DNA from: Diploptera punctata | Lineage: Eukaryota; Arthropoda; Insecta; Blattodea; Blaberidae | Assembly: GCA_030220185.1 (NCBI GenBank) | Contig: JASPKZ010004576.1 | Coordinates: forward strand, 845,001-909,000 | Reading direction: 5' to 3' | DNA length: 64,000 nucleotides | Part shown: positions 21,980-31,135 of the stretch, one piece after another | Numbering within the stretch: position 1 is the stretch's first letter | How the letters are laid out: every line of letters starts with the position of its first letter | Made by a program: the position numbers and the translations under genes | The notes under the pieces: generated by a model | What the model was told of the DNA's origin: nothing | Seen by the model: only the letters and a program-made list of their open reading frames with translations | Database searches by the model: none

Positions 21980-22862
21980 CAAAAGGACTAAATTATTAAT
22001 ATAGGCTATAACACAATTGTGAAGAGTATTTTATTAAATTATACGGAAACATGGACGTTAAAGCAAAAACACAAAAAAATTATTAGTCACAGAAGAGGAC
22101 TTTTTAAGATCGGCAAGAATATAAAAATTAGACAAAATGAAAAATAATACTTCTTGTAAGTCCATGTTTCCCTTAACAGAGATTTTGGCGCTCTCCCCCT
22201 ACAGGGAATAATTTGAACCATACTAATTTAGTTATACTTGTTTTCGTCTAGATATCATTTGAGTGGTCCATGATCAGCGTTCCGCCTCATACTGACATCT
22301 AGGAAATCAAAGTAGTACTAGGACGGGAAATTTTGGTAAATTTTGCTTAGAGGCCTTTTCATTCGGGCTTAAGGATCTTTTACGAGCCTGAAAATCTTCA
22401 GACTCGGGACCCACGGATTAAAGTCCCTCCCGGAGGACTTGCTCCTTGGATTTTTCCATTCTAAAAAAATCCATCGACACCGGCCGGGTTTGAACCCGCG
22501 ACTCTCGGGACCAGAGGCAAGGAGCATAACCACTAGTCCACATTAAGAGAAATTATGAACGTAAAAAAGGATATTGTACAAGAGATTGAAGAAATCCTAC
22601 TAAGATGGGATGGGCATATAATGAGAAGAAGGGACACAGAAACAAACAGAGAAGTATTGAAATGGATACCTCCTGGAAAAGGGAAACATGGTAGACCAAA
22701 GCCAACGTGGATAAAGGGAATTCAAGAAAACGTAAAGAAGAGAAATATGACAGAAGCAGACACGCAAGACCGGGAAGTGTGGAAGAAAAAAAAAATATAT
22801 TTTTTTTTGGTTGAGGATATCTATGTATTTAACAAAAACAATCCTGAAATAAATAAATAAAT
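21980..22862 (+). mobile_element. Family K LINE, split by SINE-E
   Basis: The upstream part (21980-22147) parallels 26.22-26.40 kb ('aactaaattattaat', 'acacaattgtgaagagta', 'aaaaattagacaaaatg'). After the SINE it resumes at 22545 and encodes EIEEILLRWDGHIMRRRD, PPGKGKHGRPKPTWIKG and DREVWKKK, ending in (AAAT)n. Frameshifted upstream. The C-terminal frame 22555-22860 is open. Confidence 0.8.
22150..22544 (-). mobile_element. SINE-E inside family K LINE
   Basis: Minus-strand full-length SINE-E with B-box-like 'gcgggttcaaacccgg', inserted where the intact LINE reads 'aaaaataatgcaataagaga'. The 3' end is 'ttaagggaaacatggact'. Confidence 0.85.
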
Positions 22863-22899
22863 AAATAAATAAATCTATATCTCAATATATGGGGCACGC

Positions 22900-22967
22900 C
22901 GTAGCGTAGTGGTTAAGGCACTGAGCTACAAGCCGGAGGGTCGAGGGTTCAAGTCCCGTTGGGGTCT
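22900..22967 (+). ncRNA. tRNA-like head of SINE-C type at the start of the tandem array
   Basis: 'gcacgccgtagcgtagtgg' and B-box 'gagggttcaagtcccg'. The head type matches SINE-C, yet the downstream flank ('tcttttttcttttcatatc') is that of the 303-bp array units. A hybrid junction therefore lies at about 22967. Confidence 0.6.
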
Positions 22968-23194
22968 TTTTTCTTTTCATATCATATTTGCCTTCATTGC
23001 CAAATGTCAAAAATATATTTATAATATCTATATATATATATACAAGCGTTACTGCTATAAAGTAAAATATTCTCTTTAATAATTTGCTTAACTGTTAGGT
23101 TAGCCACTAGATGGCAGTTGAATGATATTTCCGCTACCTCTTGTGTGAATTGAGAATACTACATGTATAAGAAAATTGTATGTTTGTCTTGGAA

Positions 23195-23269
23195 TTCTTG
23201 AGTAGCTCAGTTGGTTAGAGCGCTAAGGGTACAGACTTTAGAGACTCCAGTTCAAATCCCGACTCAAGC
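23195..23269 (+). ncRNA. tRNA-like sequence 3 (array unit 1)
   Basis: TCTTGAG...CTCAAGC acceptor-type pairing (6 of 7), D-arm 'tagctcagttggttagagcg', T-arm loop 'ttcaaat'. The anticodon stem is disrupted here: CTAAGG replaces CTAAAG. A T-run follows as a potential Pol III terminator. Confidence 0.6.
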
Positions 23270-23497
23270 ATTCTTTTTTCTTTTCATATCATATTTGCCT
23301 TCATTGCCAAATGTCAAAAATATATTTATAATATCTATATATATACAAGCGTTACTGCTATAAAGTAAAATACTCTCTTTAATAATTTGCTTAACTGTTA
23401 GGTTAGCCACTAGATGGCAGTTGAATGATATTTCCGCTACCTCTTGTGTGAATTGAGAATACTACATGTATAAGAGAATTGTATGTTTTTCTTGGAA

Positions 23498-23572
23498 TTC
23501 TTGAGTAGCTCAGTTGGTTAGAGCGCTAAAGGTACAGACTTTAGAGACTCGAGTTCAAATCCCGACTCAAGC
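23498..23572 (+). ncRNA. tRNA-like sequence 4 (array unit 2)
   Basis: As unit 1 but with CTAAAG..CTTTAG fully paired around GTACAGA. Followed by 'cattcttttttcttttc'. Confidence 0.6.
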
Positions 23573-23800
23573 ATTCTTTTTTCTTTTCATATCATATTTG
23601 CCTTCATTGCCAAATGTCAAAAATATATTTATAATATCTATATATATACAAGCGTTACTGCTATAAAGTAAAATATTCTCTTTAATAATTTGCTTAACTG
23701 TTAGGTTAGCCACTAGATGGCAGTTGAATGATATTTCCGCTACCTCTTGTGTGAATTGAGAATACTACATGTATAAGAAAATTGTATGTTTGTCTTGGAA

Positions 23801-23875
23801 TTCTTGAGTAGCTCAGTTGGTTAGAGCGCTAAAGGTACAGACTTTAGAGACTCGAGTTCAAATCCCGACTCAAGC
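23801..23875 (+). ncRNA. tRNA-like sequence 5 (array unit 3)
   Basis: Identical in arms to unit 2. The array ends in an (AT)n run just after it. Confidence 0.6.
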
Positions 23876-23893
23876 ATTCTTTTTTCTTTTCAT

Positions 23894-23896
<3 letters not shown>

Positions 23897-23945
<49 letters not shown>
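23897..23945. repeat. (AT)n microsatellite
   Basis: About 23 AT units closing the tandem array, at the point where the next unit would read 'atcatatttgcc'. Confidence 0.95.
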
Positions 23946-23949
<4 letters not shown>

Positions 23950-25473
23950 CATTATTTGTGTTTATTTGCAAGTTTTATGACTTTAAGAACAAGTTTCGAA
24001 TCTCATCATGGCTTTTTATAAACACTTAATACAAGTATAAGTGACAAATTATTTTGTACACCATATAAATTCTGATTGTAACAGCCATTTAAAACAGTGC
24101 AGTGAGTTGTAATACGCCCTGTCCATGTAATTGTGTGTGGATGTTTGAATGAGAAATACTGTTCTGCACATAAAATCCTAATGTACAATTTTGTACGATG
24201 TCATTTATCGATATACTATCCATTTTATTGCTATTTCCGTTACCATTATAGGCTATCATGATATAAAATATACTATAATAAAACACATTTAGCCATTAAA
24301 TTCACATTGAGATGGATAAAAAAGAACGTGAAACGTCTTTTTAACACGAATTTCAACATTTTCACGTGATTTTATACTCCTAGTTGTAAGAGTAAATTTA
24401 TAGTTTGCAATTTTACTATTTTTCTTACACTAATTTCTATATTTTTATGTTATCCCATTAAATAATTGTTTTATATCCAATATAAAGCATTTTATAATGA
24501 ATTTCGAAGATATCTTGATATTGAGGATTTTTTCATGAAACTATTTTTGAAAAATTGTACGAGAATTCGTTGGTCCTACTTAGTATACAGCGAAAATCAC
24601 CATGACGATTATACATGTATTTCACAAGTTGAGTGAAAAATCTCGCCAGTTTTCTTATAATCTACCCCATTCAACGATCATATGTCTTATATACTTCACA
24701 CATGCTCCCAGTCAATGAGACAGTAATTATGGCGCGAACAGCAGAAGGATACAATTGCAGTGAATCCATTTTAAGAGGAAACCTCGCATCATTCTATGCG
24801 TAGGCCTATTTTTATATAATAATCTAAATTAGTTGAGTTATTTGTATTTTGTAGCTTCTGTCTTCATTTGCCGGTAGTAACGGAACACGCTCCCCGCAGG
24901 TGCAAGCACAATAGCGGGTAAAGTGAGAGCCTCTGCAACGCTGCAAAAAGGTTTCCGCTTAAGATGGACGATCTAGCCGACGTCTATTAATTAAGTTAAT
25001 GTAGTTACTCTTATTTACCTATAGAGGCCTTTTTATTCGCCTTGCTGATGAGGACCAGAAATCCGAAAACAATGGATGGACGGTTGAGATTAACAAACAG
25101 GGTACTAATAACTATATTTTATGTATCAGGCTGATATAATCGTTGGAGACCAGCCGGTCATCGTCAAAACGCAAAATTTGCTCAAATTTCGAGCTTTGCG
25201 CGGGTTTGGTGTTCGACAAAGGTTTTTCCTTTTGAATTCAGACAGACAACACAAACTTGTAAGAATATAATTTTGTTTCGTATTTAATCCCCTCCTCCTT
25301 CAGCTAGGGAGTTTGCGACTGACAGCATGATCAGTGCTACCCTAGGACAGAGTAGAGTTTGATAAGCCACAGACAATGATCATTATTTATTGATGCAAAA
25401 ATAATATTTCCATTCCAAAGTAAAAATGTCAGACTAAATAAAACTAAAAATGAAGAGGACAGTTCTCATGACT

Positions 25474-25475
<2 letters not shown>
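23950..25475. other. Unassigned 1.5 kb
   Basis: No coding frame over 70 codons with any recognisable content, and no repeat shared with the rest of the window. One of the longest apparently single-copy stretches here. Confidence 0.4.

Positions 25476-25477
<2 letters not shown>

Positions 25478-25521
<44 letters not shown>
25478..25521. repeat. (AAT)n microsatellite
   Basis: About 14 units. Confidence 0.95.
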
Positions 25522-25522
<1 letters not shown>

Positions 25523-25529
25523 TCAATCA

Positions 25530-26144
25530 ATAACCATAGAAAAAACTAAGGTAATGGCATTCCAAGGAAAAAATCAAATCAGATCGAAAATAGTAATAGG
25601 AAACAAAATCATAAAACAGGTGAACCAACTCAATTATCTAGGATGTGACATTTCATTTAATTATGGTAATGATATAAATAATAAAATAGCAAAATTCCAG
25701 GGAATATGTGGTACGATAAAACGATCAATAAATAATAAAACAACAAGAGAGATCCAATTGAAATTTTATAAAATGTTGGCAGTACCGGTACTGCTCTATG
25801 GTTCAGAAGCCTGGAAACATAAAAAACAAGATCTAAGTAGGATAACGGCGGCAGAAATGAAATTTTTGAGATCTGTTAAAGGGTGCACTAAGGAAGACAG
25901 AATCAAGAACATAGAAATAAGACAGGAACTTGAAATATTTGCAATAACTGATAAAATAGATACATATAGACAAAAATGGAAGCAACACATAGACAGAATG
26001 AATGGAGATAGATATCCAAAACAAATAACAAAATACAAACCTAAAGGCACCCGAGATGTGGGCAGACCTAGAAAGAAATGGGCTGAAGTCGGAACGGGTC
26101 AACAGACCTAATCCATGAATGCAGATGATGATGATGATGCTGAT
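25530..26144 (+). mobile_element. LINE 3' fragment with open C-terminal frame
   Basis: An open frame (25554-26111) encodes KIIKQVNQLNYLGCDISFNY, LLYGSEAWKHKK, AAEMKFLRSVKGCTKEDRI, WKQHIDRM and GTRDVGRPRKKWAE. This is the region after the RT palm of an insect non-LTR element, with the 'YLG', 'YGSE.W' and 'GRPRKKW' landmarks. The catalytic palm is missing (5' truncation). Frame intact over 185 codons, so moderately young. Ends in GATGAT and then AAT repeats. Confidence 0.85.
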
Positions 26145-26148
26145 GATG

Positions 26149-26212
<64 letters not shown>
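26145..26212. repeat. (AAT)n microsatellite
   Basis: About 21 units, continuing the LINE's 3' tail. Confidence 0.95.
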
Positions 26213-26214
<2 letters not shown>

Positions 26215-26217
26215 GGA

Positions 26218-27395
26218 GTAAATAGGCCTATATAATCAAGAGAACTAAATTATTAATGTATAACACAATTGTGAAGAGTATTTTATTATATGGTGCGCAA
26301 ACATGGATGTTGAAGCAAAAACACAGAAATAAATTATTAGTCACAGAAATTGACTTTTTAAGAAGATCGGCAAGAATATAAAAATTAGATAAAATAAAAA
26401 ATAATGCAATAAGAGATATAATGCATGTAGAAAAGGATACTGTACAAGAGATTGAAGAAATCCAACTAAGAGGGTATGGACATATAATGAGAATAAGGGA
26501 CCCAGAAACAAACAAGGAAGTATTGAAATAGATACCTCCTGGAAAAGGGAAACGTGGTAGAACAAAGCCAAAGTGGATAAAATGAATTCAAGACAACATG
26601 AAGAAGAGAAATAACAGAAGCAGACAAGCAAGACCGAGAAGTGTGGAAGAAAAAAAATTGTATATTTTTTTGGTTGAGGATACTTACTTACTCACTAGTA
26701 CTATCGAACCCGTAGGTTCATGGCCGCGCGGACATAAGCTCTCCATACATTCTTATCCTGGGCTAATGCTTTCCAATCTTTCCCTGTATAATCTACTTCC
26801 CTCAAATCACAGTTAATGTTGTTCTCCCAACTCAATCTTGGTCTACCAACTGGGCGTTTTCCCTCTGGCTTTCCTACAAGAAGCTTCCATGCACCCCTTT
26901 CATTCCCCATTCGCGCAACATGTCCTGCCCATCGCAGTCTACGAGACTTAACTATTCTTATTATATCTGGCTTACTATAAAGACCATGTAGTTCATTGTT
27001 CTGTAAGTCTTCTCCATTCACCTGTCTGTTCATCTCTCTTTGGTCCAAAATTTTTCCTAAGAACTTTATTCTCAAAAACTCGCAATCTCATTTCCTCCCT
27101 TAAAGTAAGAGTCTATGTTTCGCACCCATATAACATAACTGGTAGAATAATAGTTATGTATATTTTCAGTTTAACAGTTTTTGAAAGAAGTTGGGACATC
27201 AAAAGTCTCTGCAATGCATAATAGCACGCATTTCCAGAATTGAGCCTATATTTAATTTCTTTATGCATCTCATTCGTATTTGTGATTATTGTTCCTAGGT
27301 ATTTGAATTCAGCAACTTCCTCAAAATTTCCTGAGGATACCTGTGTAAATAACAGAAAGAATCCCGAAATAAAGAAATAATTATAACAGACCTAA
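26218..27395 (+). mobile_element. Family K LINE split by a family R insertion
   Basis: Upstream part 26218-26683 carries 'atggatgttgaagcaaaaac', IEEIQLRGYGHIMRIRD-type sequence and PPGKGKRGRTKPKW. The 3' part resumes at 27341 ('ctgtgtaaataacagaaaga') and ends in an A-rich tail and AAT repeats. Many stops. It is interrupted by the antisense insertion listed next. Confidence 0.85.
26684..27331 (-). mobile_element. Family R LINE insertion with 9-bp TSD
   Basis: Minus strand, 5'-truncated at the codons for EEVAEFKYLGT and ending in the GTAA tail. Flanked by TGAGGATAC at 26675-26683 and 27332-27340. The C-terminal frame is open from about 27075 (RIKFLGKI...GRPRLSWENNINCDL). Retains QMNRQVNGED in a shifted frame, so one indel. 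Confidence 0.92.
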
Positions 27396-27398
27396 TAG

Positions 27399-27455
27399 TA
27401 ATAATAATAATAATAGTAATAATAATAATAATTATTATTATTATTATTATTAATA
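27399..27455. repeat. AAT/ATT simple repeat with inverted switch
   Basis: An AAT run changes to ATT near 27430, forming a small palindrome at the family K tail. Confidence 0.9.
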
Positions 27456-27459
27456 TTAT

Positions 27460-28185
27460 TATAAATTAGTTTTATATTATGCCTACTGGTATATTATACC
27501 TTTTTCTAGTTGTAATTTCTAATATGCATTTTAAAATAAAACAAACTTTTTTCTATTTAATTTTGCACTTTTTGTAATTACAAAGTTACAAATTAATTTC
27601 TGCAGTAAATGAAAACATCGGAATTGTAGTGGTTGCTGTTTTTGTACATTTTAAACATTTTTTACTCCCTTGTAGCTAAATATTATAACTTTTTTTTTTA
27701 CAATTTAGGAAGATGTTTGCGTTAACAAATGGACAGTATAATTTGTAGCGAGAGAAACACGCTCTTAGGATGAATAGAGAGGAGAATGATGTAAAAATAA
27801 CAGACGAGGGCTGTAACCGCTGAGATTGGATAACGAAACTAGCTAACTTTCACCACTCTAGCTATTTGGTCCCATTGGAATTACACAATTACTTGTAACC
27901 ATAAGTTTCTCCGCTTTATTGTTCAACGGAATTCAGGACAAATTACATTTTTTCTACTGCAACACAGAATTCGTTACCATTTTTTGTAAAAAAGATGTAC
28001 TCAGTTTACCGTGATAATTAAACGCATTTTATCTTTAATTAGATGCCTGTTTCGTATTTCATGGTTAGTAAAATTACTACTGGATAAGGAGTGCAAATGG
28101 TGCTTTGACTAAAAAACTCTTCTTTCCTACAGTACACCATAGGCTAAATATAAAACATTTTATTCCAAAATTTCATCTGAACACA
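27460..28185. other. Unassigned AT-rich sequence
   Basis: Nothing recognised. Confidence 0.4.
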
Positions 28186-28189
28186 ATTT

Positions 28190-28440
28190 ATGACTGGCCA
28201 TGAAAAATTTGGAAGTTATTTTAGGAGATTTAATATTAACCCATATAGTGGACATAATTCTAAATGTCAAGAATCAATACAATCTGTAAAACATGTTTTA
28301 TTTGATTGTCCTATATTCGAAAGACAACAACGATTCTGGTTAAACTTACTGTTAAACGATGATGAGGCTTCCGCTTCAATGTGTGAAGAGATTTTTAAGA
28401 ACCAAAATTATTAAAAATTGATATAAAATTATGGAATATT
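28190..28440 (+). pseudogene. LINE C-terminal remnant (TGHEKFGSYFRRF type)
   Basis: Encodes MTGHEKFGSYFRRFNIN and VKHVLFDCPIFERQQRFW. In Jockey/R1-type elements the RNase H or post-RT tail has 'LTGHG.F..YL..F...C.CG...T..H.LF.CP'. The first Cys pair is degraded here (NSKCQES). Only the last ~75 codons remain; it abuts a PLE in opposite orientation. Confidence 0.6.
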
Positions 28441-28473
28441 CACCTTAAAGGTCCGTCCCCTCAACTTAATTAA

Positions 28474-28860
28474 TCATTTAACTGTAGCGCTTTCGGGACT
28501 TGTCCCATCATCGGCAGGATTCAAAACTGGTGTTTGACTGAAGATCTGGTAGAGGGGGTTGCATGTATTGGGTTCGTTTTCGTTTATCAGGCTGTCGTTG
28601 TTGTGAGCTGCTTTTATGATTTCCATCTCTTCGAGTACGTTTATCTTCGATGGATTATTTTCTCTGTGCATTACTGTTAGGGTGTTTTCAATATTTAACA
28701 TGCGATGTCCTTCGTGGATAACGTGTTTTGCATAGCTTGATTTCCCTTCTGCGTGAATGAAGTCTCGAAAATGTTCTTTGAATCTGATGTTAAAACTCCT
28801 GTTTGTTCTTCCTATATAAAATTTGTTGCAGTCCTTACATGTCAGTTTGATGTTCAAAAT
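28474..28860 (-). pseudogene. PLE GIY-YIG C-terminus, best copy
   Basis: The open minus-strand frame gives LTCKDCNKFYIGRTNRSFNI, then RFKEH..D.., SSYAKHVIHEGH and a C-terminus ending PADDGTSPESATVK. The Cys pair CKDC, the YIG motif and the R-x-x-x-R-x-x-E-H helix fit the Penelope/Neptune GIY-YIG endonuclease, including the downstream Glu-rich segment (LEEMEIIKA). The start of the domain (the GIY strand) and the RT are lost at the truncation near 28870. Frame otherwise unbroken for 127 codons, so this is the youngest PLE in the window. Confidence 0.8.
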
Positions 28861-28989
28861 GTTATTTTCTTCAATGTTATTGTTTATTGTGTTGTTTAAT
28901 TTGTTATTATAAACATTTTATGAACTTATGGACGATTTATGTAATCATTCAAAATCATACGTTAATATTTCTGTTTTACAATAGTATAA

Positions 28990-29475
28990 TATTGTTATTG
29001 TAAACTACAACCCTTGAGCCTTTGGCATGGGTTCCCTGAAGTAGTCCCCGCCCGGAGAACCGAATGGGGGACTATTTGACCTCCGGAAAATTTTACCCCA
29101 GATGAACCCATGACCGCATTTCTTGACGGTTGTATTTTTACGGTGAAAGATCGTCACTCTTTCGCCCAAGGTACTTTTTTCGTCTGGCTTATCACCTTCG
29201 ACCAGTCCGGCATGGGTAACCCTATCGGCAGCAATGCTACCGCCGGCATAGCTCTCAGGATCATTTAATCACTTCTTGTAGGAAAGCCAGAAGGAAAACT
29301 CCCAGTTAGTAGACCAAGAATGAGGTGGGAGAACAACATTAACTATGATTTGAGGGAAGTAGATTATACAGGGAATGATTGGGAAACATTAGCTCAGGAT
29401 AGGGATGTATGGAGAGCTTATGTCCGCGCGGCCATGAGCCTACAGGTTCGATAGTGCCAGTGAGTAAATAAGTAA
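28990..29475. mobile_element. Family R LINE with inverted 5' part
   Basis: 28990-29270 is the family R 5' UTR in minus orientation ('ggcatgggttccctgaagta', 'ggagaaccgaatggggg', 'gcatttcttgacggttg'). 29271-29475 is the family R 3' end in plus orientation (LLVGKPEGKLPVSRPRMRWE to the 'gatagtgccagtgagtaa' tail). The two are joined head to head. The 5' UTR extends ~110 bp further upstream than in the 31-kb copy. Confidence 0.85.
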
Positions 29476-29696
29476 ACTACAACCCTAACTAGCCAATAGC
29501 TAGTATAGCAAGAAGTATACCTAAATTACCAAAGGCTTCCTTTTTACCTGTGGCGAAATAGGGCTTCAAAATATTTGGAGATTCAATAATAATAGGTAAT
29601 AGAATAATTACTACTTTATACAATTGTTTTTTTCTTGGTATTACTACATTTTACATAATGGAAAAACAATTATTCGCTTATAGGAATAAAGGAGTC

Positions 29697-29960
29697 CAGC
29701 CTCATGGATTAGGGGTCAGCGGTTCTGACTACAGTTTATGAGGTACCGTGTCCGATTCCCGGTCAGACCATACCAAGTTTTCCTTAAAGGGTATCTGAAA
29801 TTTAGGTTATGTTTAGTTTAAGGATTTTCCTGGCGTTTCATTATCATTTATCACCCATCATTTCATCGAGGTAATGTAACTCCGTCTTCCAGGTGCTCCA
29901 ATCTAAGAAATGGATTACAAATTCCGCCAGAGCCAGGGGAGATATATAACATTCATACAC
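29697..29960 (+). mobile_element. SINE-B
   Basis: Head 'agcctcatggattaggggtc', B-box-like 'gtccgattcccggtca', tail 'cacccatcatttcatcg' and 'ggattacaaattccgccaga'. The same family lies at 53.56 kb (-) and 59.93 kb (+). Confidence 0.8.
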
Positions 29961-30305
29961 TTCGCACACTATTAACTAAAGCTTGGGGACCGTTATTTAT
30001 TTGCCGTCTTAAGCCTAAGGGGTACTCTCACTCTACATTCCAACTCTAGTACTGACCTGAAAGGAAAAGCTGCCTCTGGTGTTTATATCAGTGTTGAGAA
30101 CAATAGTTCTTGTGTGCTACACGCAATCATTTTGCAGTAAGTTATACGTTACGCATACATTAGAATAATTTCTAAGTACAAATTCGTATTTGAAATTCCT
30201 CTTTAGTCATAATAAGTCTGTCGATATTTTTAAGTCAGTTTGTATCTCAATTTTAAACTTCTTCTTCTTCCTCTACGCATGAAAGCAGGCAGCTTGTTGC
30301 GTGTT
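29961..30305. other. Unassigned sequence
   Basis: Nothing recognised. Confidence 0.4.
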
Positions 30306-30309
30306 CATT

Positions 30310-30700
30310 CACTTCAGGTCCGGCGTATGGTGACATCCTTCCATCGTAGTTGTGATCTTCCTAATGGCCTTTTCTGCTGAGGTGTCCAGTCACGTACTTT
30401 CTTCACTAATCTACTGTTCTCCATTCTATCTATCTGATCATTCCAGATTAGTCTTCTATCATTTATCCAGAGGTTTATAGGTTCAATTTCACATTCTTTT
30501 CTAATAACAGAGCTGCGAATTTTCTCTCTCAGTGATTTTACTACGATTTTCCTTAAAACTTTCATTTCGGTTGTTTCATTGATTTGTTTTGTTTTTTGAA
30601 TTTCTGTTCGGCATACACAACCATATGTTAGAACTGGTCTTATGACAGATTTTTAAATTCTTACTTTTGTATCTATTCTTAAATTTTTATTTTTCCAAAC
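30310..30700 (-). mobile_element. LINE 3' fragment
   Basis: Minus strand encodes MKVLRKIVVKSLREKIRSSV, WNDQIDRMENSRLVKKVRDW and PLGRSQLRWKD. Typical post-RT end of an insect LINE; 5'-truncated. Confidence 0.7.
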
Positions 30701-30794
30701 AGTATTGTTTAAACATCCCGATATTTTGTTATACGTTATAAAACAGTCGTCCTCAACTGTTAATAACTTATGTTATAAATGTCACACTATTAAA

Positions 30795-31060
30795 ATTCTA
30801 GGGCTTCCAGAGACATGCTTCATACTCAGGAATTCTTATGGTACTGAAATTATTTATATATTTCATACAGAGGGCTTTGGTTGTTGGCTGTGTTCTCATT
30901 TAACATATTTTTATTTTCTGCTTCCTTGATAATTTAAATCTCTTCCAGGATATTGATTTTCTGTCTATTGTCCCTTTGTGGATTATTGTCAATGTTTCAG
31001 CTGTGTTGTTAAATGGATGGCTGGTTTCTGAAATGTGTTCAGCAAAACTTGATTTTCCTT
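30795..31060 (-). pseudogene. PLE remnant, 3' half (split by LINE)
   Basis: Minus strand reads EGKSSFAEHISETSHPFNN and then TLTIIHKG, the continuation of the GIY-YIG domain whose upstream part lies across the LINE at 34.2 kb. Ends in sequence like the other PLE 3' ends. Confidence 0.7.
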
Positions 31061-31135
31061 CTGACGAAATAAGTACCTTGGTCGAAAGAGTGACGACCTT
31101 TCACCGTAAAAATACAACCGTCAAGAAATGCGGAC

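Larger units (their letters stand above)
22968..23895 (+). repeat. 303-bp tandem array: flank + tRNA-like, three units
   Basis: Three head-to-tail units with 'ttgagtagctcag' at 23198, 23501 and 23804 (spacing 303 and 303). Each unit carries 'tgccaaatgtcaaaaatat', 'acaagcgttactgctataaa', the word CCACTAGATGGCAG (23104, 23407, 23710), and then a tRNA-like sequence ending in a T-run. The units differ by only a handful of bases, so the array is recent or kept uniform. Confidence 0.9.

Noticed and set aside
23195..23875. Calling the array units functional tRNA genes
   Set aside because: Anticodon ACA, imperfect acceptor pairing and disrupted stem in unit 1 argue for tRNA-derived sequences.
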